Of a stretch of 64,000 bases of DNA, positions 36,193 through 47,200 are shown piece after piece. A program made the position numbers and the translations under genes. Under the pieces are notes generated by a model that was not told the DNA's origin, ran no database searches, and saw only the letters and a list, made by a program, of their open reading frames with translations. The DNA comes from Deltaproteobacteria bacterium HGW-Deltaproteobacteria-13 (GTDB taxonomy: Bacteria; Desulfobacterota; Syntrophia; Syntrophales; Smithellaceae), in NCBI GenBank assembly GCA_002840555.1, contig PHBJ01000011.1, positions 20,401 through 84,400 on the forward strand, in the 5' to 3' direction. How positions within the stretch are numbered: position 1 is the first letter of the stretch; each line of letters begins with the position of its first letter.

Positions 36193-37431
36193 ATGAGATA
36201 CATAAAGTTCCGGCCGGTCAGGCCGGGTAAGCATATCATGTTTATCTTTTTAATTGTTTTACCGGTATTTTCCGTGGTCGCAGCGCAGCGGGTCATGGCA
36301 GGTGTGGCAATCGATTGTGAAGGATCGGCGAAGGCTTACAGGCTGCAGGGGATTCCCTGTGACTGTGTGAACGGACAGATCGTCTGTAATCAGTCTTCAT
36401 CGAAAAGTTCTTCGAAAACCGGTCTTTCCACCCAAAATCAGATGAAGCTGCAGGTGATGCAATCCGTAACGGATGCGACGGCTGACGCTTTTGTCAGATG
36501 GATAAACGGCCCCTCTCCCGAAGAACGCGCAAAAGAGGCACAGCGGCAGCAGCAGCTCGACAGGAATCAAAAAGAAAGGGAAATGTTTCTGGAATCCCAG
36601 CGGCAGAAGAATTTTGACGGAAAAAAGAATCAAATCATGGGATCTCTCAAAGGAGTGAGTACGGAAACGCTCGGACTCAAGACAAACTTCGATGAAGACG
36701 CAAGGGGCTCAAAACGTGTCGATCTGACGCTGATCAAGGAGCAGGACGAATTTGAGACCATGAATGGCGCATGGATGAAGAAACAAAAACAACTGATTGA
36801 TGAGAGACTAAAGAAGCCAAACAAGTATGCCGACGCTCTCTATAAATCACTAAAGTCGAACGTCCCGCCGCTGCCGTGGGAAAAAATTAATGAACTCCAG
36901 CCCGGTGATGTTCTGCTTTTTAAGGGAGAAGCAATAGCATACGCGGACAATAAAATATCCGGCGGGAACGCGGCATCCACGGCGGCGCATACGGTTATTT
37001 ATCTTAAAGATGTACATGGCAAAAAGCTCTTTTTAGATAATCAGCCTAATCAGGGACCGCGTATCATTTCCGCGGAAGAGTTCCTGAGTTTGTACGGACA
37101 CCGCGGGGCTGATGTGGCCAAGCTGGCACAGCCGCTGAATGAAAAGGAAGGCAAGGCTCTTTTCTCGGCGGCCGTGGAGATGGCGCAAAAGAACAATCAG
37201 CAACTGGTCAATAAAGATACATGGTTCGGTAAATACCTGCTGACCGACACGAACTACGGCGCCTGGGGCGACAATAATGTTGTTTGCTCTGAGTCGGACT
37301 GGGCGCTCATCAATGCCGCCGGCCGCACGATACCGCACACCGATAATATACTGAAATTATCCCTGGGCCTTAATTTCAGCCCTTCGGACTTCTACAATTC
37401 ACAGTACTTCCTGGTTACGCGTTTTCAGTAA
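36193..37431 (+). CDS. Exported protein with C-terminal permuted NlpC/P60 (YiiX-like) domain
   Basis: 412 residues. A signal peptide (about 1-40, ending VMAG) is followed by a short Cys-bearing segment and a charged coiled coil rich in Gln, Arg and Glu (about 110-220). The last 180 residues look like a circularly permuted papain-fold domain of the YiiX/LRAT-like type: LQPGDVLLFKG, then AAHTVIYLKD (catalytic His), and NNVVCSESDWALI (catalytic Cys). Relatives hydrolyse amide or ester bonds in cell-wall peptides or lipids. GGGAG precedes the ATG. The assignment rests on motif order and is moderate. Confidence 0.6.
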   Translation: MRYIKFRPVRPGKHIMFIFLIVLPVFSVVAAQRVMAGVAIDCEGSAKAYRLQGIPCDCVNGQIVCNQSSSKSSSKTGLSTQNQMKLQVMQSVTDATADAFVRWINGPSPEERAKEAQRQQQLDRNQKEREMFLESQRQKNFDGKKNQIMGSLKGVSTETLGLKTNFDEDARGSKRVDLTLIKEQDEFETMNGAWMKKQKQLIDERLKKPNKYADALYKSLKSNVPPLPWEKINELQPGDVLLFKGEAIAYADNKISGGNAASTAAHTVIYLKDVHGKKLFLDNQPNQGPRIISAEEFLSLYGHRGADVAKLAQPLNEKEGKALFSAAVEMAQKNNQQLVNKDTWFGKYLLTDTNYGAWGDNNVVCSESDWALINAAGRTIPHTDNILKLSLGLNFSPSDFYNSQYFLVTRFQ

Positions 37432-37575
37432 TTTATCCGTTATCCGTTTTCATGGAGGTTCACAGGCAAGAAAAAATAAATAGATTTTAAGGGTGGTAAA
37501 ACTATGTTAATATTCGGCAAGGCGACGGATGGATAATCCGTCAAAGTAATTTTTAAATCAGAAAGGATCATCGTA

Positions 37576-38367
37576 ATGAAAAAATCTTATTATCATATAA
37601 TAATGGCGGCATTTATAATCATGGCGCTGGCGGCGCCGGTTTTCGGACAGAACAACTCTGAAGAAGCCCGTAAATACATGGTGCGGGGCATGGCCGCCAT
37701 TGAAATGGCGAAAGACAATGAAGGACTGGAAGCGGCGGCGGCGGAATTCGGAAAAGCAATTAATATTGATCCGAATCTGGCGGCGGCCTGGTACAATCTG
37801 GGGTCGGTTCAGTCTAAATTGGGACACCTGAGTGAGGCAATCAAATGTTATCGCCGCTATTTAGTTCTGGCACCCGAAGCCAGTGACGCGCGGCAGGTCA
37901 GCGACGAGCTCATTAAGCTTGAGTACAGGATGGAAAAGGAAGAAGCGAGTATCCTGAAAAGAGACGATCGTTTTATCGCTTATAAAGATGGAACAGTTCT
38001 TGATACAAAAACGAAACTGATGTGGGCCGCCAGAGACAACGGGAGCGATATTGACTGGCCGGTAGCCCGATCCTACTGCGAGAACTATCGCGGGGGCGGT
38101 TACATGGATTGGCGGTTGCCAAGTTATGCTGAACTGGCAACTTTGTATGACACAGGCAAAACGTACAAGTCCGATTGCGGTTCCGAAGTCCATATCACGG
38201 ACCTGATTCATCTGAGCTGCCGCATGTTCTGGACTTCAAACACCAGTGTCCTGACCGGTACGAATATGGCCGCTATCTTCAAATTTGACGGGTCCGCGAC
38301 GGGACCCTGTGATCAACACGGATGCTTCGGCAGACAGATGGCGCTGCCTGTACGTTCAGTAAAATAG
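37576..38367 (+). CDS. Exported TPR plus DUF1566 (Lcl C-terminal) protein
   Basis: 263 residues with a signal peptide ending VFGQ. Residues about 25-110 form two to three TPR units (AAAEFGKAINIDPNLAAAWYNLGSVQ, then LSEAIKCYRRYL). The C-terminal 120 residues match the DUF1566/Lcl domain: DTKTKLMWAARDNG, YRGGGYMDWRLPSYAEL, MFWTSN and the end LPVRSVK. This domain occurs in many exported proteins of deltaproteobacteria, with a C-type-lectin-like or formylglycine-enzyme-like look but no known activity. A strong terminator follows. Confidence 0.82.
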   Translation: MKKSYYHIIMAAFIIMALAAPVFGQNNSEEARKYMVRGMAAIEMAKDNEGLEAAAAEFGKAINIDPNLAAAWYNLGSVQSKLGHLSEAIKCYRRYLVLAPEASDARQVSDELIKLEYRMEKEEASILKRDDRFIAYKDGTVLDTKTKLMWAARDNGSDIDWPVARSYCENYRGGGYMDWRLPSYAELATLYDTGKTYKSDCGSEVHITDLIHLSCRMFWTSNTSVLTGTNMAAIFKFDGSATGPCDQHGCFGRQMALPVRSVK

Positions 38368-38461
38368 ATTCGAAATCCTGCGACATCAGAAAATCCGGGC
38401 TACACCATGCCGGTTTTCAGCCGAATTCATTTATTGCATCTTTCTATCATTGGCCGGCCCG

Positions 38462-38480
38462 ACCGGAAAATCCGGTTTTT
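38462..38480 (+). terminator. Rho-independent terminator
   Basis: Stem ACCGGA (38462-38467) with TCCGGT (38471-38476), three-base loop, then a run of five T. It ends the TPR-DUF1566 transcript before the convergent giant gene. Confidence 0.75.
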
Positions 38481-38578
38481 CTAACATAAACAAGAGCCGG
38501 CGTGACACCTTTGGGGGTATTCAATGGGCAGGGTGGAAGTCACAGGGGCACACTGAATCTTCTTATGACCCCCTCATC

Positions 38579-41500
38579 CTATGTAAGCTTATAGCCTTTC
38601 TCCCGAAATAATCTCAGGCAGGCATCTGCGACCGTTTCGTCATAAAGGATCCCCTTGTTTTTTTCAATTTCTTCGAGGGCGGCTCCGATCCCTAAAGACG
38701 GACGATGCAGACGGTGGGAAACCATAGCGGCCACAACATCGGCTACAGCCAGAACTCTCGCCTCCGGCAAAATTTCATCTCCCTTCAGACTTCTTGGATA
38801 ACCGGATCCGTTCATTCTTTCATGATGCTGGTGTACAATTTGTGCCAGCGGCCAGGGTGATTCCACATTTTTCATAATCTCGTATCCGCTCCGGGAGTGT
38901 TCTTTAATTAAAGCAAACTCAACGTTTGTCAGCTTGTCAGGCTTGGTCAATATCTCCGGAGGTATGGACAATTTCCCGATGTCATGAATGGCGCCGGCCA
39001 TGCGGATTCCGTCAATTTTATCCTGAGGCAATTTCATCTCCGCGGCAATATCCCGGGCAATATCGGCGGACCGGACCTGATGAAGAGCGGTATAGGGATC
39101 TCTCACCTCTACCGCGGAGACCATGACCTGAAGAGTGCTGTCATAAGCTTTGCTGAGACTTTCCAGGGTCTGCTGAAGTTTTTCTTCCATATTTTTGCGC
39201 TCGGTAATGTCGCGAACGATTCCTCTGAAACCAACCGGTTTCCCCGATGAGTCCTTCTGCAGTAATATGGATATTTCCACGTATCTTTTCGTCCCGTCTT
39301 TTCTGATAATCTGCCAGTCCAACCCTTTAAGAGGCTCTCCCGTTTTGTAAACTTTATTAAAAGCTTTAAAAACCTTTTTCGCGTTATCTTTATCCGTATA
39401 TTGCCGGTCATTCATACCCATCAATTCTTCTTTGGAATAGCCATGGATTTGGCACACTGAGTTGTTGAAAAATGTATAGTTGCCGGCAAGATCAATCTCA
39501 AAATAACCATCCTGTATGTTTTCCAGAGTCGTGGCTAATTCGAACAATTTGGCATTTTCAATAGATATGGCGGCCTGGGCGGAAATGAGCCGGAGAATTT
39601 CCAGACGTTCCGGCGTAAAGGCATCCACGCTTAAATTGTTCTCCATATAAAGGATACCCGATATCTTGCCCTTGTTCATGATGGGCGTGCACAGAATGGA
39701 TTTGCACTCCGTGCGCATGATATAGGGATCGTCCGTGAAGGGACCTTCCCGCAAGGCATTACTGAGGATGATATCTTTCCCGCTGTGATGGACATAGTTG
39801 ACGATGGCATGACAGATGTCGGGGCATTCCTGAAGAGAAATGGATTGCATCACCGTGGTGTCACTTTTACGAATATCTTCGCCGGCCTCAATCATCAGCT
39901 TGCCCTCCGACTCCAGCATCAAATACCCGCGCTGGGCGCCTGCATTGGTCAGGGACATTTGCATAGTTTTTTGCAGGAGCCGGTCAAGCATGATCTCGCT
40001 GGAGAGGGCCTGGGAAACCTGCATGACGGTGGAAAGGTCAAGCGCCGACATGGTACCGTTTGCTTTGGCGGGCATATCCCTCAAGATACCGCGGGAAACC
40101 TTGCCTTCCGACGGGACCAGATCCGGGTACATTTTATTAATTTTATTCAGCAGACCTTTCGCTCCCCATTTGGAATAGCAGGCATAGGCTTCGGTCATGT
40201 AATGTCCGGCCTTTTTATCATCTTCGATCGAACGATATATCCCCGCAATAATCTCGGAGGCAATTCCCTCGACGACAAAGTCTTCATATTCTCTACATTG
40301 CTTAATGGCCAGCTCAAAATTTTTTTCCGCTTTCTCCAGATTTTCATGAATAATCCAAGCGTATAAAGCCCGCATTAAATTATACATGTAGGAACAATTC
40401 ATGGGGGCGCTTCTTGCCCATGCCCGCATCTTAAGCTGATCGATTCCTATGAGCACGCGGTGCTTTATCTTGTTAAAGAAAGATGCATCTTTATACGCCA
40501 TCAGCCTCGCCACGGAGTCCAGCACAACGGAGTATTTGTTAATCAGAACTCCCTGTTGAGCATCCATATATTTTCTGAATTCATCAGAGGCCTTGAGGGC
40601 CAGTTTATATTCGCTGAATACAGAGTACATGATTAATTTTACAAACCAGTAGACGGAAAGAGCGGCGCGGTTTTCAGCGCTCTTCCACGAAGGAAGAAGT
40701 TTTTCCGCGTCTATCGCCTTACCTGTCAATTGAAGCGGATCATCGCACCGTCCCAGCAAATTCAAAATCGACTGCCAGGTAATCGACTGCAAAGTCAGCG
40801 TGTGTCCCTGTTTCAATCCCGCTATGGTTCTGTTATTTCTTTCCATGGTTTTCTCCAGCCCGGAGAGTTCCATGCCGGTAAATATATGGTGCACTTCCGT
40901 GAAATAGAGATTGAATGTGGCAAAGCCCAGGTCGCCAGTCTCCATCCCGATTCGGTATCCCTCCATCATCGGTTCGATACTTTCCTTCATGGGATATTTC
41001 CAGTGCCGCACCAGGGCGTTATATACAAAGATCGTTCTGCATTCCTGATCCCTGACACCAAATTTTTCCACAAACTTCAGCCCGAGTTTTCCAAATTCAA
41101 TGGCGCTCTTAAAATCCCATAGTCCCACCGCCAGCACAATTCCACAACCGGTAAACGCAAAAGCATGTTCAGGAACCAGCTGGCGATATTTGAACATCAG
41201 TCCGAAAGCTTTTAATATGATAAACGCAAGTAAATTGGGATCCGTGTAAAACGCAGCGTGCCCCATGCTCGCCAGAATCTTTCCCAGCGCAATGAGTTCA
41301 GGATCGGTCGCCACCGGAAAATCGAGCAGGCTTTCCGGTTTTTTCCCCAGGAGATTGATTTTCAGCTTCATCAATTCCATCGCCACATGAATCCGGGTCG
41401 GCTTTCTTGGTATCCTGACACCGAGGAGTCTCGCTACAGGCAAAGCCACATCGATAGCGCCCTGGAAGTCCTCTCTTGCGACACAGGCATAAATCCTCGG

Positions 41501-43948
41501 TGTATAAATTTTGATCTTTTCCAGTGTCGTTCTCGCGTACTTCAACGCGACCCCGGCCAGTTCATTCATTTTATCGTAATCGCCCATCAGATAAGCGGCT
41601 TCAGTGGACTCGCTATAAAGATCGAAGGCAAGATCCTCCTGCTGCTCCCGGGGATTCTCTTCCAAAAGATCAATCCCGCTTTTCAAATAATTGAAAGCCG
41701 GAGCGTAAGCCGCGGATGCCTTGGCTTTTTTCCCGGCCTCCAGATTGAGCCGGACAAGCATTTCCCGCCCCTCTCTGTCCGTTATCATTTTAACACCGAG
41801 ATTGAGCTGATCCACTATGTAGAATAACTTGTTGGGCAGTTCATCCTCAGTAACCGTATCAAGCGCCAATTTCCCGATCCGGTAGTGGAGTTGAAGTTTT
41901 TCTCTATCGGATACCAGCGAATAAGCGGCCTCCTGGATCCGGTCATGATGAAAGACGTATAAATCCCCCATCCGGCTCACCATTTCCTCGTTGATGGCTT
42001 CGGTCAGATCGCCAAGCGCTGTGTCTACCGATGTGCCCCTCACGGAAGCCAGGGTCTCCAGATCGAACCGGTTGCCGATGCAGGCGCATATCTTTAAAAC
42101 ATCCTGCGTGTTCGTTGACAGTTTTCCGATTTTCCCGGCCATCATTTCCACAAGATTGTCCGCCACTTTCATCCTGCTGATCTCGCCCACATCCCACTGC
42201 CAGCCCGAAGCGCCTTTATGGACAATCATTTTTTCATTATGCAATGTATGGAGAAACTGGCCTACAAAGAACGGATTGCCCCCTGCTTTCTTTTGTACAA
42301 GCTCGGCAAGTCCGAATCCCCTCTCTTCCGAACACTTCAAAAAATTAACGATGAGATCCGTAACGTCTTTTTCTTTCAGGGCTCCCAGCTTGATCGTGTC
42401 GACGATGATGTTATTCTTCCGTGCTTCATTCAGAAGATCCGCCACCGGATGGGTTTCATCCACTTCATTATCCCGGTATGAAAATATCGAATAAAGATGA
42501 TGAATATCACTGTGCAGTATAATATTAATCAGTTGAAGACTCGCCAAATCCGCCCATTGCATATCGTCCAGAAACAAGACGATCGGATGTTCTGTCTGCG
42601 GAAAGACTCTCATAAATTTTTCAAACACAAAATTAAATCTGTTTTTGGACTCTTCCGGACCCAGGACAGGCAACGGAGGCTGTTTTCCTATGATCAACTC
42701 GATTTCGGGAATGACCTCCGTTACAATTTTTCCATTATCTCCCAGAGCCTTTAAAAGATTATCCCTCCAGCGGCTGATTCGCTCTTCGCTTTCCGACAAT
42801 ATTTGTTTCACGAGGACCTGAAACGCCTGGATAATTGCACTATAAGGTTTATCCTTCATGAACTGCTCGTACTTGCCGGAAATAAAATATCCTCTCTTGG
42901 CCACTATCGGCTTATGGATCTCGTTCACCAGCGCCGACTTGCCTATTCCCGGTTCCCCTGTAACAACCATCACAGAAACGCCTTTTTCGCGATTCGCGAC
43001 ATCTTCAAAACTCGCTATCAATTGTGCTATTTCTTTTTCCCTGCCGAAAAGTTTTTGCGGGATGATGAACCTGTTGGATATGTCATGCCTGGCCAGTTCG
43101 AACGGCGATATCATTTTCTTTTCTTTAAGCCGTTTTAAGCACTCTCTGAAATCAGCCTCAAGACCGAAGCCGTTCTGATACCTTTCTTCCTGATTCTTTG
43201 CCATGAGCTTCATAATGATGTCCGAGACTACAACAGGAATACCGGAATCCAACCGCACGGGAGAGTCCGGTAAGATGGCGATATGTGAATGGATGAGTTT
43301 CATGGGATCGTGGGATTTAAACGGCAAAGCGCCTGTAAGCATCTCATAGAGGGAAATTCCGAACGAGTAAAAATCCGTCCGGTAATCCACAGTCCGGTTC
43401 ATCCTTCTTGTCTGCTCGGGCGACATATAAGCTAATGTGCCTGTTATAAAATCAGGATTGTAGATTTCATCGTTTTCGTTGGTCAGGATCGCCGATATTC
43501 CGAAACCCGTGATCTTCACCTGTCCGGTTTGCGGATTAATCAGGATATTGTTCGGTTTTATGGCGCCGTGAACGATTCCCTGAGCATGGATATTCCCCAG
43601 CGTTTCGGCAACACTTGAAGATATTTCCAGAAAGGATTTTATGTCAAATTTCTCTTTTTTATCTAATAAGCCCTTTATGGAAACCCCGTCAAAATCCTCC
43701 AGAACGATGGCAAAGCCTTTTTCGTAATCGATGACATCGAATGTTTTGACGACGCCCTTGATATCGCAACCTTTAATCAGCTCATACTCCTGCCTGAAAC
43801 GGGCGATTTTCGAAGACGTCGGATTCACCGTTTTAAGGAGTTTGATGATTAACGGTTGTCCTTCATTTTCATTATGACCGCGGTAAATAATTGAATTTCT
43901 GGTCTCCTGTATTTCTTCCTGAAGGATGTAATTGCCGAATCTTTCCAT
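38579..43948 (-). CDS. Pseudokinase-AAA ATPase-GAF-PAS-HD-GYP giant signalling protein
   Basis: 1,789 residues. Order: Ser/Thr-kinase-like domain (1-270), STAND/AAA_16-like ATPase (Walker A GEPGIGKS at 331-338, Walker B VLFLDDMQW), a long helical TPR-like region (about 700-1290), GAF (about 1305-1470), PAS (about 1475-1590) and HD-GYP (about 1590-1789; HD at 1655-1656, GYP at 1716-1718). The HD-GYP domain should hydrolyse cyclic di-GMP. The kinase domain lacks its catalytic residues: HRD is HGA (127-129) and DFG is GFG (148-150), so it is probably a regulatory pseudokinase. The ATG at 43948 has GAGAGG 7 bases upstream; an open frame reaches 44005. Its own promoter lies at 44078-44106. Confidence 0.9.
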   Translation of the reverse strand: MERFGNYILQEEIQETRNSIIYRGHNENEGQPLIIKLLKTVNPTSSKIARFRQEYELIKGCDIKGVVKTFDVIDYEKGFAIVLEDFDGVSIKGLLDKKEKFDIKSFLEISSSVAETLGNIHAQGIVHGAIKPNNILINPQTGQVKITGFGISAILTNENDEIYNPDFITGTLAYMSPEQTRRMNRTVDYRTDFYSFGISLYEMLTGALPFKSHDPMKLIHSHIAILPDSPVRLDSGIPVVVSDIIMKLMAKNQEERYQNGFGLEADFRECLKRLKEKKMISPFELARHDISNRFIIPQKLFGREKEIAQLIASFEDVANREKGVSVMVVTGEPGIGKSALVNEIHKPIVAKRGYFISGKYEQFMKDKPYSAIIQAFQVLVKQILSESEERISRWRDNLLKALGDNGKIVTEVIPEIELIIGKQPPLPVLGPEESKNRFNFVFEKFMRVFPQTEHPIVLFLDDMQWADLASLQLINIILHSDIHHLYSIFSYRDNEVDETHPVADLLNEARKNNIIVDTIKLGALKEKDVTDLIVNFLKCSEERGFGLAELVQKKAGGNPFFVGQFLHTLHNEKMIVHKGASGWQWDVGEISRMKVADNLVEMMAGKIGKLSTNTQDVLKICACIGNRFDLETLASVRGTSVDTALGDLTEAINEEMVSRMGDLYVFHHDRIQEAAYSLVSDREKLQLHYRIGKLALDTVTEDELPNKLFYIVDQLNLGVKMITDREGREMLVRLNLEAGKKAKASAAYAPAFNYLKSGIDLLEENPREQQEDLAFDLYSESTEAAYLMGDYDKMNELAGVALKYARTTLEKIKIYTPRIYACVAREDFQGAIDVALPVARLLGVRIPRKPTRIHVAMELMKLKINLLGKKPESLLDFPVATDPELIALGKILASMGHAAFYTDPNLLAFIILKAFGLMFKYRQLVPEHAFAFTGCGIVLAVGLWDFKSAIEFGKLGLKFVEKFGVRDQECRTIFVYNALVRHWKYPMKESIEPMMEGYRIGMETGDLGFATFNLYFTEVHHIFTGMELSGLEKTMERNNRTIAGLKQGHTLTLQSITWQSILNLLGRCDDPLQLTGKAIDAEKLLPSWKSAENRAALSVYWFVKLIMYSVFSEYKLALKASDEFRKYMDAQQGVLINKYSVVLDSVARLMAYKDASFFNKIKHRVLIGIDQLKMRAWARSAPMNCSYMYNLMRALYAWIIHENLEKAEKNFELAIKQCREYEDFVVEGIASEIIAGIYRSIEDDKKAGHYMTEAYACYSKWGAKGLLNKINKMYPDLVPSEGKVSRGILRDMPAKANGTMSALDLSTVMQVSQALSSEIMLDRLLQKTMQMSLTNAGAQRGYLMLESEGKLMIEAGEDIRKSDTTVMQSISLQECPDICHAIVNYVHHSGKDIILSNALREGPFTDDPYIMRTECKSILCTPIMNKGKISGILYMENNLSVDAFTPERLEILRLISAQAAISIENAKLFELATTLENIQDGYFEIDLAGNYTFFNNSVCQIHGYSKEELMGMNDRQYTDKDNAKKVFKAFNKVYKTGEPLKGLDWQIIRKDGTKRYVEISILLQKDSSGKPVGFRGIVRDITERKNMEEKLQQTLESLSKAYDSTLQVMVSAVEVRDPYTALHQVRSADIARDIAAEMKLPQDKIDGIRMAGAIHDIGKLSIPPEILTKPDKLTNVEFALIKEHSRSGYEIMKNVESPWPLAQIVHQHHERMNGSGYPRSLKGDEILPEARVLAVADVVAAMVSHRLHRPSLGIGAALEEIEKNKGILYDETVADACLRLFREKGYKLT

Positions 43949-44077
43949 CGTTGTGCCTCTCCCTAAAAGTATAGTCACACCTGCATGATACTTTTCGATG
44001 TTCAATTAAAAAATTCGCAGGAGTGACAAATGTCCCCCACGGTATTTTTGATAGCAATTTTTCTTGAAGTGGCGAGG

Positions 44078-44106
44078 AGTATAAGAAGAACATCTTTTCG
44101 TGTCAA
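44078..44106 (-). promoter_or_regulatory. sigma-70 promoter for the HD-GYP giant gene
   Basis: Minus strand TTGACA (44101-44106), a 17-base spacer and TATACT (44078-44083), with a leader of about 125 bases. It lies in the 340-base gap between the two giant genes, so this gene can be expressed apart from the GGDEF paralogue upstream. No other feature is visible in that gap. Confidence 0.7.
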
Positions 44107-44288
44107 TATAATTTTGACCGGCGATGATGGAACAAGACATGAGATATTCATGGTTGATCACAGACAGAAGCATTCTTACGGACTTCTATCAAACGGACGA
44201 ATGCGAAAAGCACGATCCGGAGAAGTCAAGGAGGGAACGAAAATCTTTCCTTTTGTACCTGATCGTTGCCCTTTGAATCCTTCTTCGT

Positions 44289-47200
44289 TCAGGACATCCC
44301 GTTCTTTTCAAACAGACTCGCACGATTCTTTCCGCTGCGTTTAGAGGCGTAGAGCGCCGCATCGGCAGCGTGGATAAGCTCCTCTTTTTCTTCGGCGTGA
44401 TCAGGATATGTGGAAACGCCAAGGCTGATAGTCACATGCAGTGCCTGATTTTCATGAAGGACTTCTATTTCGGCAACGCTCTCCCGTATTCGCTCGGCTA
44501 AGATCATGGCCTGACGGGAATCCGTTTCAGGCAAAATCATGACAAATTCTTCCCCTCCATAGCGCGCCGTGATGTCCTCGGCGCGGGAAATTTTCCTGGC
44601 CGCAGCGGCAACATCCTTTAAAACCTTGTCTCCGAGTTGATGGCCGTAGGTGTCGTTGAAAGATTTAAAATTGTCAATATCCATCATGATGAGCGAAAAC
44701 GTCTTGTTATGACGTTGAGACCGGTAAATTTCCTGATCCAGAAGAAGTTGGAAATAGCGGTGTACGTAGAGTTTGGTCATGCCGTCGGTCGTGGCCAATT
44801 CGAAGAGCCTTGCGTTTTCGATGGAGATAGCGGCCTGAACGGAAAAGCTCCGGAGTATTTCCAGACGTTCAGGCGTAAAGGAATTCTCGCTCAAATTATT
44901 CTCCATGTACAGGATGCCCGATAATTTACCCTTACTCATAATAGGAGTACAGAGAATGGATTTACATTGTACCCGCATGATGTAAGGGTCGCTGGTAAAG
45001 AGCCCTTCTTTAGAGGCATTGCCCAGGACAATGTCCTCACCGCTGTGATAGACGTAGTTGACGACGGAACGGCAGATTTCATCACAATCTTTAAGCGGCA
45101 TGGACTGCATGACCTGCCCTTCGTTTTTATCCATATCTTCACTGGCCTCAATGGTCAGTTCGCCGCCGGATTCCAGAATGAGATAACCGCGCTGGGCTCC
45201 GGCGCTGGTAATGGATTCATGCATGATTTTCTGCAGCAGACGATCCAGCACAATTTCGCTGGAGATGATTTGGGAGACCCTCATGGCGGTGGAGAGGTCG
45301 AGCATTCTTGTGCTGCTTGTGGTTTCGGTGACGCCATTCATCGTCATGGTTATCGTGGAGCCCCTCATGGTGATGGTTTCATTTGCCTGTTGTTTTTGCT
45401 CTCGCGGTATCAACGACGCATACTTTTCCTCCAGCTCATTGACTTTGGCTAAAGCCCCCCACAAGAAATAGCATCGGTGAGCCTTCTGCATGAAGAATCC
45501 GGCCTCATCCTGACAGGAAGAATCGAGATAAAAGAGCGCCAGGCGTTCGCAGGCAATGGCTTCTTCCTGCAGGTACCCGTTTTTCCGGGCTCCTTCGATA
45601 GCCACATGATAGAAACGCTGCGCCTCCCGGAAGCGTCCTTTGATTTTCATCAGTTCCGCAGCCACAAGATCATATTTATGCTTAAAATTTTCAGGACAGG
45701 ATTTTGCCCAGATGAGCATCTTCATCTGATTCAACCGGAGACGCATTTTGTATGATCTTCTCTTGAGAAAACCGGCATCGGCATAAGAAGCGGTGAGGGT
45801 CAGCGAATGGTAGAAGTAGAATTCCGGTATATGCAGATTTCCCAGGGCGGTTTTCTTCCCGACAATCCGCTGCATGTCAGGGACAAGATCGCGGCATTTT
45901 GAAAATTCTCCGAAAAGATAATTGATTCTCAATCGGACAAGGGAGAAGTAGAATGTGCCGAGCAGGTTATTTTCAGCTTGATAATAATTCGCCTGCTCTT
46001 CCTCGTCAAAACCATCGCCGTTTAAACTTCCCCTCTTCTCAGTTAAGCCGATGAGACAAAGGCACATCCTTGTATTTTCCGTATAATTCCGGGCAATAAA
46101 AGGGTCTTTGCCTTCCAGCTGGAAGTCTTTATATTTTCCGTATTCTTCAAGGATTTGATCGAGATTATCTCCCATCATGATGCGGGTCATGCCGATCAGA
46201 TTAACGCTGTGTCCGCTGAAGATCAGATCGCCGTTTTCAATTCCGTTTTTGTAGGCGTTTCTGAAGTAATCAAGATCGTATCTGGCATGTTTTTTCCAGT
46301 GTTGGATAAACATCGGAAAAGAAAATTCTACCCGGCATCTGTTCTTGGTGTCGGCAATCTTTTCATTAATCTTCAAGGCCGTTACGCCAAACCGGTAACC
46401 ATGCTGATAAAATCCAAGAGAAGAACCCACGATAGAACCCATCGCAATATAGGCGAAGGGGGAATATTCGAACGTGATGTCAAAGTCCAACAGGTAATTA
46501 ACGCCGCTAATGACGATATACGCGAATAAATTGGGATTATAATAGAAGGCCACCGTGCCGGTATGTATGGCCAAATAAGCGTAAGATAACTTTTCCCATA
46601 ATTCCAGAGCAGGGTTTTCAAGCGACTTTGACGGATGCAGCCGCATATATTCAGCGGCTAATTCTTGCATATGAATTAAATTCTTCGGCTCGGGAATATA
46701 GTGTATATCGGCCAAATCTTCTATTTTTCTGCGGCCGAACTTTAATCTAAGCTTCAGCAGTTCCCATCCCAGGCGGACATTGCCGGGCGTTGAGGGGGTC
46801 TTGAAGCCGACCATTTTCATCCCCTCCAAACCAACCTTCAGCGCCGCTTCATAGTTCCCCTGTGTTGTATATAAGACGATCATCAGGGTATGGACATTGG
46901 CTTTGTCAATGTTCGTTTTTGCATTGTTAACCACAATCTCAAATAATTTTTCCGCTTCGCTGAAATTCAAATTGAGATACTCACATTCTATGGCTTCTCT
47001 GTATATGGGATAGGTCAGTTCATAATGGTTTGTCCAGCAGTCGCCGGGAAGGAGTCCAATGGCGGTTTTTAAATAATAGGAAGCCGAGGCGTATGCCGTG
47101 GACTTTTTCGCTTTCTGCGCGGCTTGCAGGTTAAGCGTTGCCAGCCTGATTCTTTCATCGGCTTCGGCCACGAGCCTGATCCCGCGGTTGAGCTGGTCGA

